Assembly (NCBI GenBank): GCA_012295275.1
Contig: CM022665.1
Span: forward strand, 11,918,976 to 11,982,975
Length of the DNA: 64,000 bases
Source of the DNA: Chrysomallon squamiferum
Taxonomy: Eukaryota > Mollusca > Gastropoda > Neomphalida > Peltospiridae
Direction of reading: 5' to 3'
Shown piece after piece: positions 1 to 14,013 of this stretch; within the stretch, counting starts at the first letter, position 1; every line of letters starts with the position of its first letter. Below the pieces are notes generated by a model, which was given only the letters and a program-made list of their open reading frames with translations, was not told where the DNA came from and made no database searches. Made by a program: the position numbers and the translations under genes.

Positions 1-143
1 GTTTGTTTATGTCTGATGTAAAAGAAGTGGAAAGGGCTTGATAATAATTTAAAGAGAAAGAAAGAGGGGAATGAAGTTTGGAAACAGGAAACAAGGAGAA
101 AAATTTATTAACAAACATGATATAAAAGAAAACATGAACTTAC

Positions 144-2215
144 CCTGTCTTGTAAAGCTGATTCACCATCTTCACCTTGTTTGATCTTTGCATTCAATGT
201 CTGCTGACTTAGTTCACACTGCAGCATGTTCAACTGAAGTAAAATAAAAGTTCAGTATTAACATCTTAAATTATTGTTAACAGTTGTCTCTAGATGGTCA
301 TTATTATTCCAGTTTCTGTAATCTTCATAATTACAATTATTCTTGATGTCATTATTGTTGTTATTGTCATTATTATTACTATTACTGCCACTGTCACTGC
401 TGCTACCTCTGCTACTACTACTACTGCTGCTGCTACTACTACTACTACTACTCCTACTACTCCTACTACTCCTACTCCTACTACTACTACTACTCCTACT
501 ATTATTACTACTACTACTACTACTTGATTTATAATAAAAATTGTAAAAAGGTTCAATATTATAACCAGTAGATAATTAACAAAGATTTATTTTGGCAACC
601 CATCAACACATTTTAATAATAACATTCATCAAGTCAAGCACTGCCTAGAATGGGAAACAGCCAAATAGGTGCACAAATGCAGAATGATCATAAAAAAAAA
701 TATATGTCTCATGTGAGTTCATTGCCTACAATTGGAAATAATAAAAATGTCCATATTAACAGGTCAATAAAAATGTAACAACAACATTTTAAAAATATTA
801 CTTTACCTTAGATAAAGCATTGTTTCTTTCTTGCACAAGACTCTCAATAGTTTGAATGTTCAGCCTGTTTTCAGTTTTGAAACGATCAATATTAAACAGA
901 ATTTCTTTACCCAGCTGATCCACAGTACTCATGTCATCACTGTCAAATCCATCCTATTCAAAAGATAAAAATATCTGTGTTAAAAGACAGGTATTTTCAT
1001 TACAGTATTAGTTATAAAAGTTTAATTGATCTGTTTGTAAATACTGCTTTTTACTTACAGTGATTCTGGTATCTAATAAAAATGTATGGATTCATATTTG
1101 TTCATTCAGCTAAATTAACTTATTTTTGTAATTATTTTAATGTTCAGTTAAAAATAATTGGATTAAAAAATAGGTATTTTCATTATAATATTTGTTATAA
1201 CTATTTGTCAGTATTACATATTATGTACATTAATTTAAAATCAATCACTTTTTATTTGCTAATAGATAAATTATCATTTGCTTAACTGACATATTTTTGT
1301 AATTATTTAATTATTTCTATAATCTGAAATCTGTGGGTTCATATATATTCAGAATAAATCCTGTAATATATAAATGTTTTTAAAATGATTTTTTACTTGT
1401 TAACTTCTTTTAAATATGTAATATTCAGCTTAAATCAATGATTTTAATTTGATCATTACATTTCCATGTTTATATTAATTTTATTTATTTCATTAAATTT
1501 GTTTCAAAATTAAATGGCTACTTTTTATTTTAATTTTTATGCTTAAGATTTATTTAGTTATATTTTTAGTTATTTTGAATTTAAGACAAATTTTTTCACA
1601 ATTATAGTTTCATTTACTTATGATTAAACTGACATATTTTTATGGTTTAAGATTTGTATGTGGTCACATTTTCACTTATTTTTCAGGTTTAAGGTTTATA
1701 CATGATTACATTTTTGCTTTCATGGAATTGGATTTACTGAAGGTCCTTTTTCAGTTTATTTATTAATTGATTTCTTAACTGACTTTCAAACTGAAAATGA
1801 CACTCTCATTAAAAGCTGAGTAGGTGACAGAATAAACATCATGCCATTAATATCCTGGTAGCAAGTTTCCATAGCGTTGCTGTAAGGGTCAGAGGTCATA
1901 CTGAAATTCTATGTGTCAGTCAATTAAAAGTGTTGACTTAAAGACAAATAGAAAGAGACAAAATGAGGCTTTTTCCGACAGTGAAATGGATTCGACATAA
2001 AAAGCACAATACACCAATGTTTGTCATGGCTGCCGCTAGTTTCCGGACTGAGCTGCAATACAAGAATCAAATCGCCAGTGGAAATGGGAAAAACTGTTCT
2101 TGGAGGTGGAAAATGTTTACCCTCATTTACTGGTAATTGAATTGGTAAAGTCAACATTCATTATTTCGAAATGCAGCTGAAGTTCATCATGTGTTTCTTT
2201 CATAACACCCTTTTG

Positions 2216-2248
<33 letters not shown>

Positions 2249-3266
2249 TTCCACAGGGTTTCATTACATTTATATTCAGGTTTGATGAACTGAACGCTCG
2301 TGTCAGTACATTTCATGCACTTAATATATTCACATAAATTCTATACATTTTTTTTTTTTTTTCCTTTTTTAAACACTTGTTCACCTTGACAGGTAGGGGG
2401 TCTCATTAAAATGTTGTTATGATAATTTATCAACAGAACGATAAGGCACAGTCGTTGTATGACATGAGAGAAATGGTAACAGTCGTAGCTTCACTCCACT
2501 CTCTCTGAATGAAATCAGATGCACAGATCTACATTTAAATATGGTGTAAATAGCATCTTGAGATACAAGTATGTAACTCCAACTCATAACTGGTCCTCAA
2601 GATGGACATTATCTTAGTGTCAGAAATTTGTAGTAGAACACAACTTACACACGCAGAATGAATATGAAAGTATCTCAGCTCTTGTGGTTTAAAAGTATGT
2701 AATCTAAACTCATCTTGAAATTCCTTTCTGGGGCTTAATGATGCATTATGGTGGTAGTTTAAATGATTTTTTTTACTTTATTATTATTATTATTTTTTAA
2801 TTTTTTTTATTGCATTTATCTGGAGTAATATCAAGATATGGGTGTATGAAATGTGAGAATTATCAGTGATACTTAAACTGAATATGTATGATGTAATACA
2901 TTCATTTCTTATGTTTTATTCATGTATTTTATGAAATGCTAACGTATCAATGGCTTAATATATTTTAAAGTAAATAAATAAATAAATAATAAGATTAAAT
3001 ATGTGATATACAGGTACATCTGTCCCGGTAATGCAGTGTAATACTGGTATTTTCTGAAGTGCTTATAATTTCATTTATTTGGCTTACGATAATTTAAAGG
3101 CTCAGTATACTTCAGAATAAATAAATAAATAATAACAGATTAAAAAATATCTGATGTAACACCAATATATCTATACCAGTACTTTAAGAAGTGCTTACAT
3201 ATTTAATGATTTAGCACATTTTAAAATAAATAAATAATAGATGTGATATAACATAGATCCATTACC

Positions 3267-3303
<37 letters not shown>

Positions 3304-4965
3304 CAGTGTGCATACCTATTTATTGGTGAAACGTAATTTAAAATAACTAAATAACTAAATAAAAATGAAACAAGCATTATGATGTGTCAGAGTAATTTTA
3401 GGAATGATTATATATTTTTTTATATATCTTACAATGCTTATAGCATTCAGTGGGATTTTGTTTAAGTTAGTAATTTTGAAAACAAATTAAAAATATATAT
3501 TAAAAATAATAATAATAATAACCAAAAACTAAACATATCTAAAAAAAAAGTAACATGATGAAGGAATAAAAAACTGCACACAAAAAAATTCAATTGAAAA
3601 AAATTAATAAATTAAAATTAAAATTAAAATTTAATAAAAACAGATATAAAAACAAACCTTAATCAACTGATTTTCATCTTCAAGCTCTGCTTCTTGAGCT
3701 CTAAAATAAAACAAAGACAAATACAAATTTGAAAACACTTTTATTATCTAATTTACTAGATTGGTTTTCTTGGTGTCCTTAGCTTGTTGTACTGAATCAT
3801 TCATGTGATTTTAGTTGTTTTTTTTAAGTCTCATTTCACCCTGTTATTTCATTCCCCCAAGGATATTTAAAGTTTTTAAATGAAACATTGTGATTTTATT
3901 CTAGACTTTAAGACAGACATTATTTCAAAATATTTCTTATTTTCCAATACTCTGTAGGTTTTTCATTTTTATATAGATTTTAAGACAAATTTTATGTTCA
4001 AATATTTGTTACCTTCCAATACTGTAACATTTATTTTAAGGTTTTATTTAAAGTTAACTGTTGTAATTTTAATGCAGACTTTAAGACAGCTTCTATTCCC
4101 AGATATTTATTATCTTCAAATATTGTACTTTTTAAATATTTCAAGTGAAACACTGTGATTTTAATTAAGATATTAAAACAAACATAAAAAGATTTTATTC
4201 AAATATTTGTACATCTTTTGACACAATTAATTTTAAATATTTTAAAAATAAACATTGGTATATTAACACAGCTTAATAGACAATGTATCTTTTAACACTA
4301 CAATATATAAATTGCTATAAATTAATCATTTCAGTCAAATAAATATTATTTTTAAATACTGAAAAAAATTCATGTGAAAAGCATCGTAGAGCAGTCATAA
4401 TCATTTATAAATGTCAGGAGAAATGATTAGTTGATATTTAAAAAAAATTAAAATGGAAAAGGTTGTCATATTAAATATATATTACTTTAAAAGGTCATAT
4501 AAAAAGGTAAACAGGTATAACATGCTAAACAAAATTTGTACTCTGGACTGTTACAGTACAGATGCAATTACCTTCTGAAAATGGCGTCTGCTTCAGCCAT
4601 ACGTTCTCTTTCAAGAATAGCACCTTTTTCCATCATGGTGGCATCTCGTCTGTCTTGAATTTCACATATTTCTAATATCTGGGCTAAAAAACCCAGATAA
4701 TTTGTAAAAAGAAGAGCAAATAAGAAGATAACAGAATTTTTTTTTTTTTTTATATATATGTATAACAATAATAATAAAATAAAAGAAATTAAGATGCTTT
4801 CTGTGATTTAATTTAAAATCTACAAATTAATAATTTTATTATGAATCATTACATTTTGGGGGGTTGTTTTGTTTCAGGTGAGTGATATTTTAGAGTTTGT
4901 TTTAATTTGATTTTTTTTTTTTTTATTGTTATTATTTGATTGGGGTTTTTTTGGAGTTAGGGAAT

Positions 4966-4996
<31 letters not shown>

Positions 4997-5066
4997 TCTA
5001 TTTATTTTTATTTATTTCTATTTTTACTATGCTTGCACATGAATCTAAAAAAAAAGTAATAACATA

Positions 5067-5116
<50 letters not shown>

Positions 5117-8100
5117 AAAAAAAAACAAAAAAAAAAGAAACCCAACAAAAAAAACCCACATATATTAATTCTAACTATGAAATTATCACTGATCACCTAT
5201 CAGTTTTCATAACCAACCATAAAACAAAAATCGTGCAAAAAAAACAAAAAAACAACTTCAATTTATAAAAGCAACAGACTAATATCACAGAAACCTTCCC
5301 TTTTATTGTAATAACTATGTGTAACGATTTGGAACAAATTTCTTTTTCAGACAACCACAGAGCCAATATCAAATTATTACCACACAATCAATCAAACACG
5401 ACAAATTATTGAAGGTCTTTTAATTTTACCACCCAATCATCAAACACTATCAGGCGTTCGTCTCTTTCATGACAATAATGTTAATGTCCGTGGTTTTCAG
5501 TTCAGACCGCACAGAAGAAACAAGTCGCCATGAGCCGAAAATGACTGTCTGTCATCAGTGATAGCTTGACTGCACACTATTTCATATATTTCTAATCTGG
5601 GAAGGGGAAAAAAAAAAAAAAAAAAAAATCTCTGATTTGATGAATACCTGTGTAAACAAGGCCTTGCTTTAGACAAGGAAAATAGATTACAGGTAGATTA
5701 CAGGTAAAAGCTGTTAGCAAGTCTTTGAAGCTCATTTATATCACCCTTCCAGCTGGTCAGCGGGGCTTTGCCTATTGCCATAAATATGACAGAATGTAAA
5801 CAGCGCATATGAATCATTCAGTCGCGAGTCAATATTGAACAACTTAACTGTTATGGCTTCGGGCCCCATAACCCGATCACACGTATTTATAAGTTACCCC
5901 ATCAATCGTGGATATCTCCCAAGTTTTGTTGACTTTTGCTAAGGCCTGACATTTACACCCAATTGATGTCTTTTTGGAAATAATGAAATTTTCCCCCCTT
6001 TTGTTGTATTAATCTGACACAAGAATACAGATTAATTCGGTAAGGCTGACAAAAGTGGTGATGAAAATATCACAAACTTAAAAATGAAATTAATCTTGCT
6101 AGGAGAGGTCAATAAAATTAATAGTTCTAGGAAATTTGTCTCTTTTTACTACTTTTTTTTTAAAACCTTTTATTTTTGTATTTGTTATTGTTTATTACAA
6201 AACTGGCAACACTGCCATAACATTTTTACAGTTCTTCTTATTATTATTAATACTAATAATATGTGACTCTTGTTTTATATTTCTTATTCATCTTCCTGTT
6301 ATTATTACTGTATCAGAAACATAAAAATGAAATTAATTTTGTTATCATGAAAAGTTTGGAGAAATTTCTTTTCACAAAATTGAATAGCACATTTAAAAAA
6401 ATTATTTTTAGTGTTATATTTTCTAACATGGGATTCTCAATGTCAAATTCTTGGTAATTCTAACAAATGGTCTTTATAAAATTATTTACAATTAGAAGCA
6501 AGTCATCCTTTATATCTATTTTCCTATAGCCAGGACAGGACATACCACAGCCTTTCATGTCTGTTTTAAACACTGAGTGAAATGGAATTATCTTAATGGG
6601 CATTATTCTGTATCTTAATATATCATCAGCATTCTGGTCCATGAGCTGGAGAGCTTTCTTTGGCATTCTTTTGCAAAATACATGTTTCAAGAATCAACTT
6701 TAAATGTCGTGTAATATATTTTACAAGAGATATTTACCTTCATACTTCAGTTTTATGTTTTCGTTCTCTTTCTGCAGAGCCAAGCATTTTTCATGCATCT
6801 GCAATTACAACAACAAAACCATGAATCTACCTAAGGATAAAACTAATTCTACTACAATAAAAATCCAAAGTTCTAAATAAATATTTATAAAAAAAATCTA
6901 AATTTTAAGTAATTATTAAATACATTACCACCATCAATAATATTACTCAAAGTTGAACTACTACTAGTAATAATTAAATTGTCAAACATAATGCTAGTAT
7001 TACTATCACCATTACTACTTTTTCAACAATTTCAACTACCACCACCACTAATAATAATAATAATTAAAAAAATATATATAATAATAATAATAAAGGGATA
7101 AAAAATCAAAAAAATAAAAATATTATTAACATTAACTGTTCTAAATTTTATTTTAAATGTATCTTCAGCAATTTAAGAACATTAGTTAGTTATATAACAA
7201 GCCACAATGATCTTTCACATTATAAATGAGATACCTTTTCTATTGTTTGCTTGGCAACTTCAAGTTCCTCAAGTAAATCCTGATTGGTATTTGGAAAATG
7301 GTAACTGTCTAAAACTCTGCTCTCTGCTGCCAACTTATCCAGAGTATCAGGCTTTGGACTACAACATCGCTGATAACAAGATGTTGGGGTGGAACATCTT
7401 GATGAAAATGGCAGATTTGCTGAAGACATGTCATGTGACAAACGTGGCTGACTGGACAGAGGAACAAAAGTTGGAGTTTGAAAGGGAGAATAAGACTGGC
7501 ATTCTGAATGAAATGAGTCTGACACTAAACGAAAAGCTTCTTCAGTTTTTGAAGAAGGATATGTTTGCCTCAGATGTTCAGATGATTTCACTTTGTTCTT
7601 GTGAAATGATGGACTGCTAGCATTAAAGGACACCATAGGCTCACTAGATGACTTTACAGATAAACCCCTGCCATAGGAAGACATGTATCCATCTGATGCA
7701 TGCAACTGCCCATAAGAATTTCTTCTTGATACTACAGGGGACAGAACATACTCAGGATAAGATGCCATAGATAATTTAGCATCTGATGATGGATCATAAG
7801 ACCTATTTGTCCCAGGAATAGACACTCCTGAAAGCATGGAAGGTGCATAAGGCACTGTAACAGGACTGTTATTAAAGCTTGAGAGTAGATGTGTTTTTGG
7901 TTCCATGTGCAAAGGCATGGTTGCTTTGGCTGGTATTTCATTATTTTGTGTTGCAGATGAGAAGCAAATTTCATCTTTATTACTGTCGATTCCTTTAGTT
8001 TTGGAAGCATCAGACTGCAGAATGTGTCCTGTTAAAAATAAAGCAAAATGAAATGAAGTGTTTAACAGCAAAGTGAAGAATATTGTGGTGAAATGTGGTT

Positions 8101-11100
8101 TGATGTGGTGTAACACAGTATAGCATAATATAGCATTAAGTTATGTTTTCTAGCATAGCCAAATACTTCTAGTTATATTACAAATACAGAAATCTGACAT
8201 TACTAAATCTCTGGTGCTACTACTGCTGCCACTAATCAAACTACTGCAACTCTTTTCACCAGAAGACTACTATTTATATTTATTAGCAAGACAAAAATGC
8301 AGAATCTGTAATGGCTATATAGATATTTTCTTTTCACAATGAAAAAAGTTAACTGGAAATCAAATTATTGTTTCACTTACCATCATCTTTGGAAGATCTA
8401 TGACTGAGTTCCCCAACTGTTTTATTATGTGAATTGAAAGTCCTGTATTTAAAAAAAAAAAAAAAATACTAATAAACAATAAATAAAAATAATAATAAAA
8501 TTTAAAAAATCATTAAAAAAACAAATGTCACACACACACACACATATATATATACATGTTCTGTAGCTTTTTGTATTAACTTGAATGGTCAACAAATGAA
8601 ACTCATTACTGAGCTAGTATATTGCCACATTTTCTGGTATAATCATAAATGTGCAGTGAAAAATGATTTCTACATAACTTGTCTGTAATTCAGTGGTGGA
8701 TGTTGATATATGTGAGTCTTGGGGAAACTTGGGTCATATTTTTTATTTATGATAGTTTAGCAAAATTTGTTTTCAGACTGAAAGAATATAAACAATCAAG
8801 TCTTCCTACTGAAGTAATTGTTTATTGTTTTTTTGTTGGTTTTTTTGTAAATTATTTTTCAAGTACCATAAAATATCTAAACATCAACTAAACTTTAGCT
8901 GTTTTTTTTTTTAAAAACTTATAGACCCTTAATATTCTGGAAATTTAATATAACTAAACATAACAGAAATCAGAACAGAAATGGGATAATCCATACAGTA
9001 TTCTGACCAAAATGATAAAAGCAAAACATCAAACTTTCAAATAAAGATCTGCATGCAGAAGCATTCTAGGTCAGATGTTTAAGGAAAGTATGTATCAACA
9101 GGATTAACATCTGCAACATTCTTGGCATTAATAACTCCTCCAGTAAGCTTCCAGGCAGACATTCTCAAGTCCTCTGATATTTTTGTACTACGCTAGTGTA
9201 CATCTTTCTGAGAAAGAGTCTTCTGCATTCCAGTTAGAATTTCAATATCTTATATGTGGGTAGTATGTAACATGCTTCCAACACAGAATAGTTCAAGAAA
9301 GTATGTTATGGGCATAAGCTGGGCTTTGCTAAAGAATTTGAAGCCAGTATTTCAGATGTATGCACACAATGCCATTTGTATTGATTGCTGTAGTGACTTT
9401 GCCAGGCATTTCTATCCAAAGAAATAAAAACTTCTTTCATAAAGCTCATATCTCAATATCTCAAGTTTTGAAGATTTAGATAATTATCTCAGAAGACACT
9501 GAAATATCAGTAGAAAGGTCTTACTTGCATAATACAATAGAGTGAACACACAAAACAGAAAAGAAACACACCTGTATGAATGTACAGATTCTGGATCCTC
9601 ATTTCCTGATTAATACCCAAAACCAACTTGACTGATGACTGATCACTAAACCAATCCAGTATCCTTTGATGGCTGATCATTCCTCAATACATTACACACG
9701 TAACACTAATAAAAATAATGAATGAACTATACAGCACCAAAGGCAAAGAGAATTAGGATACTTCCATAGAAAAATTAAGAAATAGTAAAGGTTAAAATCC
9801 AATGAGAAAGAGATTTAGACAACCAAGCTTATAACTTCTGTTCTGAGAGAGAATATCAGTTCCATCATGGAAAAAAGCCAGAACAGAACTGATTGTGCAT
9901 GGACGAAAAGACAAGACTTTATACAAGTCTCTAATGAGGATACAAAAGCCTGTAAATATTTGTCATAGCCCAATGTTTATAAATAATGCTCTAATATCAT
10001 CAGCCCTTCAAATATTTAACCGAGAGCTTGTCACTCCAGACCGTTTGATGAGTTTACACTCTTTTAACATACAGAAGATAGTTAAATATTGATAGAGTTC
10101 TGATAACGCTTGCTCTAACGGACTGTGTACCCGCCTTGCCCCCAGATCGCATCACTCCCCACTGTGTCCCACTGACTTCCATATTTGTGTCTAATATTTG
10201 TTTTCATATTGTGTACCCTGGGAACACTGGTTACAAAAACAAACAGCATGTTTACCACAGGCACACGTCTGCAATAATCACTTATGGAGAGGGTAAATAT
10301 TTCCACTGCACATAATGTTTTTGCTGAACATATTTAGAAAAAGTTGTGGAGGACAAAGAGGCACATCTTGGCAGCAGTGGATTGTCAGACAAACTAAATA
10401 TTAAAACAATCCTATTTAATAGAATGGACAAACATAACCAACAGCTGCAGTATGGCAGATTGACTTTTTAGAAGACCAAACATATTGTCGTGGTCTTTCA
10501 TGAAAGGATATCATGTTTGGAAGTAATATAAGATCATGCATTAATGTATTTATTTATTTATTAATGATGATGATGATTATGATTATTATTATTATTATTA
10601 TTATTATAAATCCTTAAATAACATAACAATATTTTAATAACATTAGATTTACATGAGAGAAAAACAACAACAAAAAAACAACTGATATTTGTATTATAAT
10701 TTTACATCTTTAAATAGTTAAACTTATAAGATATCTTATTTATAAAATTTTACTGATTCAACAAGTCACCATCTTACAGCACTGGAGATTACAAAAAACA
10801 AAACAAAACAAAACAAACAAACAAAAAAGAAAATATTAAAAATAAAAAATAAAAAAATTGTTACAAAATAAATTACTACCAATACCAAATAAATTGTTAC
10901 TAACATCTGCTTTTTTGATAATGTCAAATCTGGAAATAGTTTTAACAAAATTTAACAAATTATTAGTTTATGAAGATAATTAAGTTTGTAATTTAAAAAA
11001 AAAAAAAAAAAAAAGGATGGAAAAGGTTCGTTATATATGCATTACTTTTGAATTACACATTCCTATTTTCTTATTCAACTCTGAAACCTAATGTTCACTA

Positions 11101-13962
11101 TTACATTCAGACTATTAACACAACTTTGAAAATGCTTTCTGTACATTCCCTCAATCTGTGCTGACCCCATAAAGATAAATTTACATTTGTTAATGAAATA
11201 ACTATCTATACACATCTCCAAATGTTATCCAACATTTATTCTGTCCATATTTGTCCTGCAATTCTCAAAACTCAGTATTTCCGTAAAGATAAATTTACAC
11301 TAGGTAATGAAATAATCATCTTCAAATATCTCCAAAAATTCTTCAGCATTTGTTCCGTCAATATTTATCATGCAGTTCTCAAAACTTTTATAATCTGATA
11401 ACTTTTATGTATATATTTGTTCACTGTAATGATTTGACTGCTGAAATTGTTTGTGACAATAATGTATGCCTAAAAGTGTTAGACAATATACATAGATTTA
11501 CTTACAATATCCTTAAAAGAACAATACTTTGTTACTGTTTGGAGGCAATTCTAAACTATTTAGAGAATTAATGTATTAACAAATAGTTCTGTGGAAATAC
11601 TGTGTACAAGAAAATATTTTGTAGAGGTTAAACAAATGTTAGATCATTCATATGTCATATTTATATATATTTATATATATATAAAAATAATAATTTTTAA
11701 CCAATGGAAAATAACTATATTACTTACTAAATACATTTACTTAACTGTACATAACCATTTGTTTATAAGTTTACATTATAGAAAATATGTTTCCATTATA
11801 GAATGAATTAATATAATTATAAAAACTATGTGTGTAGGTGTATGAATGTGTATGTGTGTGTGCATGCAGTGATTTAACATAACTGAACAATAACATACAT
11901 TTACATATATATTTATATTCAAACAATGCTTGGTGGCTTTTGTAAAATAAATGTTTTACTTAATTCTATTAATTCTAGCTGTACTTAACTGATTAAATAA
12001 TTTCACAAAGCATTACAATAGTTAGGTACAGCAATTACATTCCAATACTTGCTTTAATTCAGAACAAACTGATGAAGTGTAAGACTAATACAAATTTTAT
12101 CTTCTCTAACTAATCTTCTAACATACTAACAATAACTTAGGCAAATGAACTGTGTGGCCAAGATAGACATCTACCAACCTTCGCTGGATGAAACAACTTT
12201 CAGACTGGTTGGCTGGTAAACTGAGATTGTAATTTGATGGTAGGCGCTAAAATACGTAAAGTAATTAAGGAAATAAATAAAATTTATTTATTTACAGTCC
12301 TGTCTAATGTAAAGTTAATATCACTTAATAGTGATGCTGAAACATTTAAATATAAATTAAAAAACTAGGTTTTTTTTTTAATTCACAACCACAGAAATTA
12401 CTTTTAGATTCAAAAACAGACATCAACCTACAGTTTACATTCAATCTAACGAAATGTATTAATTGGAAGTTAGTGGCTTTGCCATTAAATCATTTCGTTT
12501 TTCATGGATTATTGCTTTTGATGGTACACCTGATGGGAAACGCATGCAAATGCTGGTGAGATTGGGTTTGGACAAACTGATCGCGACAAATTACTGGAGG
12601 GATATCGTATAGCTCCAAGGTTAATTACGACGTCGGTCTAAATTTACCTCTTTACACACAAATGAATTATTTTTTGTTGACTCAGTTAAAAATTGCACAA
12701 ATTTCATCAAAGATAATTGAATAAGGCTGTGTTTGTTTTTGCTGGCTGCCACGACAGATCAAACAGTCCAAGAGCAATCATTTGTCTTCTTTCTAACGTC
12801 CGCAGAACAACATAACCCCCAGGGGGGAACCAACAGGACCTAACAATCAATTCTCATCCTAACAAGCTACCATTCCATAGTAAATAATGTTTGCACTTGG
12901 TACTGTGATATGACTTTGGAGGGGGGTGGGCCACCGATGTGACCCTTCATTTTGGCGGGTTCGGTGGCAGGAATGGCTTGCACCCATGACAAATCAGCAC
13001 ATTATGACCCATCATGAAGAAATGTCTGTCCAAAATAATCAGCCATCCCTTGTCATCTGAAGCAATTTGTCAGCTTTTCTGCCCATCTCACAACACCAGC
13101 CCAGATTGCCGAAAAACATCACAGATTCACACCCAATCAAGGTTGTCAAAATTAAATGAGCATAATAAAGGAGAAATTGTCCGAGACAAAAACTGCAACA
13201 ATAAAAGAGGTAAACATGGGCCAGTCTTGGCAAACGCTGGTGTTGAGAATTTGTTTAGGCCCTGCTCGGAAAGCAAACAGCCAATTGTGGAGAAAATGTT
13301 TGCAAAGATTGCTGGTGAAATGAGATTCATGTGTGCTTTCCTTTTCTTGATGATATTAAAACTCATTTCATATCAATAAGCCAAGGTGCTAAATTCAAAA
13401 TTGTAAAGAAAGCTGGCACACTTTGTCAAAAGGCCTAAATTCTGTGTTCATAATTATCTTGATGTAAAAGGCTGTGATTTGGAATTATACCTCACATTAT
13501 TCTGGGCTGCTCACACAATCTTTTCTAATGGTTTGACATCAAAAGGATTTGTTGTCAGAATTCTGATAGAATGGGCTTCATGCTTCAGATAAAAATATTT
13601 TAATAACTGCTCTGCTTTTTCTTTTTCTATTTAGCATAATATTTTTCCACTAACAAAACTTGATTAATATCCTAGTAAAAAGTAATTTGTTTTAAGCAAA
13701 AATAAAAAATAAAAATAAAAATAACATGCTTTTTTTTAAATTCTTTTATACAAAAATATTCTATTAAGAAAAAAAAAAAGAAAATATTTGTTTCTAATTT
13801 ATCATCATCATCATCATTACTTCTGCTACTGCTACTATTATTGTTTTCTTAATATAAATATACAAAGAAATAAAAGGTTTTAAAAGACATGTGTACCACA
13901 AATAAAATTATATCCAAACACAATAAATGAAAAATAAATATTAGAATAAAAAAATCAATTAG

Positions 13963-14013
<51 letters not shown>

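Noticed and set aside
290-556. Long Val- or Leu-rich open frames on both strands
   Set aside because: They are produced by the CTA/ATT trinucleotide repeat, in an intron.
5008-5196. Phe-rich open frame
   Set aside because: Generated by the poly(A)/poly(T) runs.
7207-7620. 137-codon plus-strand open frame
   Set aside because: It is antisense to the well-supported MIPOL1-like exon 7235-8028.
13014-13379. 121-codon plus-strand open frame in the large island
   Set aside because: Its composition is ordinary, but the opposite strand is also open, no gene phase fits, and no family is recognised. Treated as a non-coding island.
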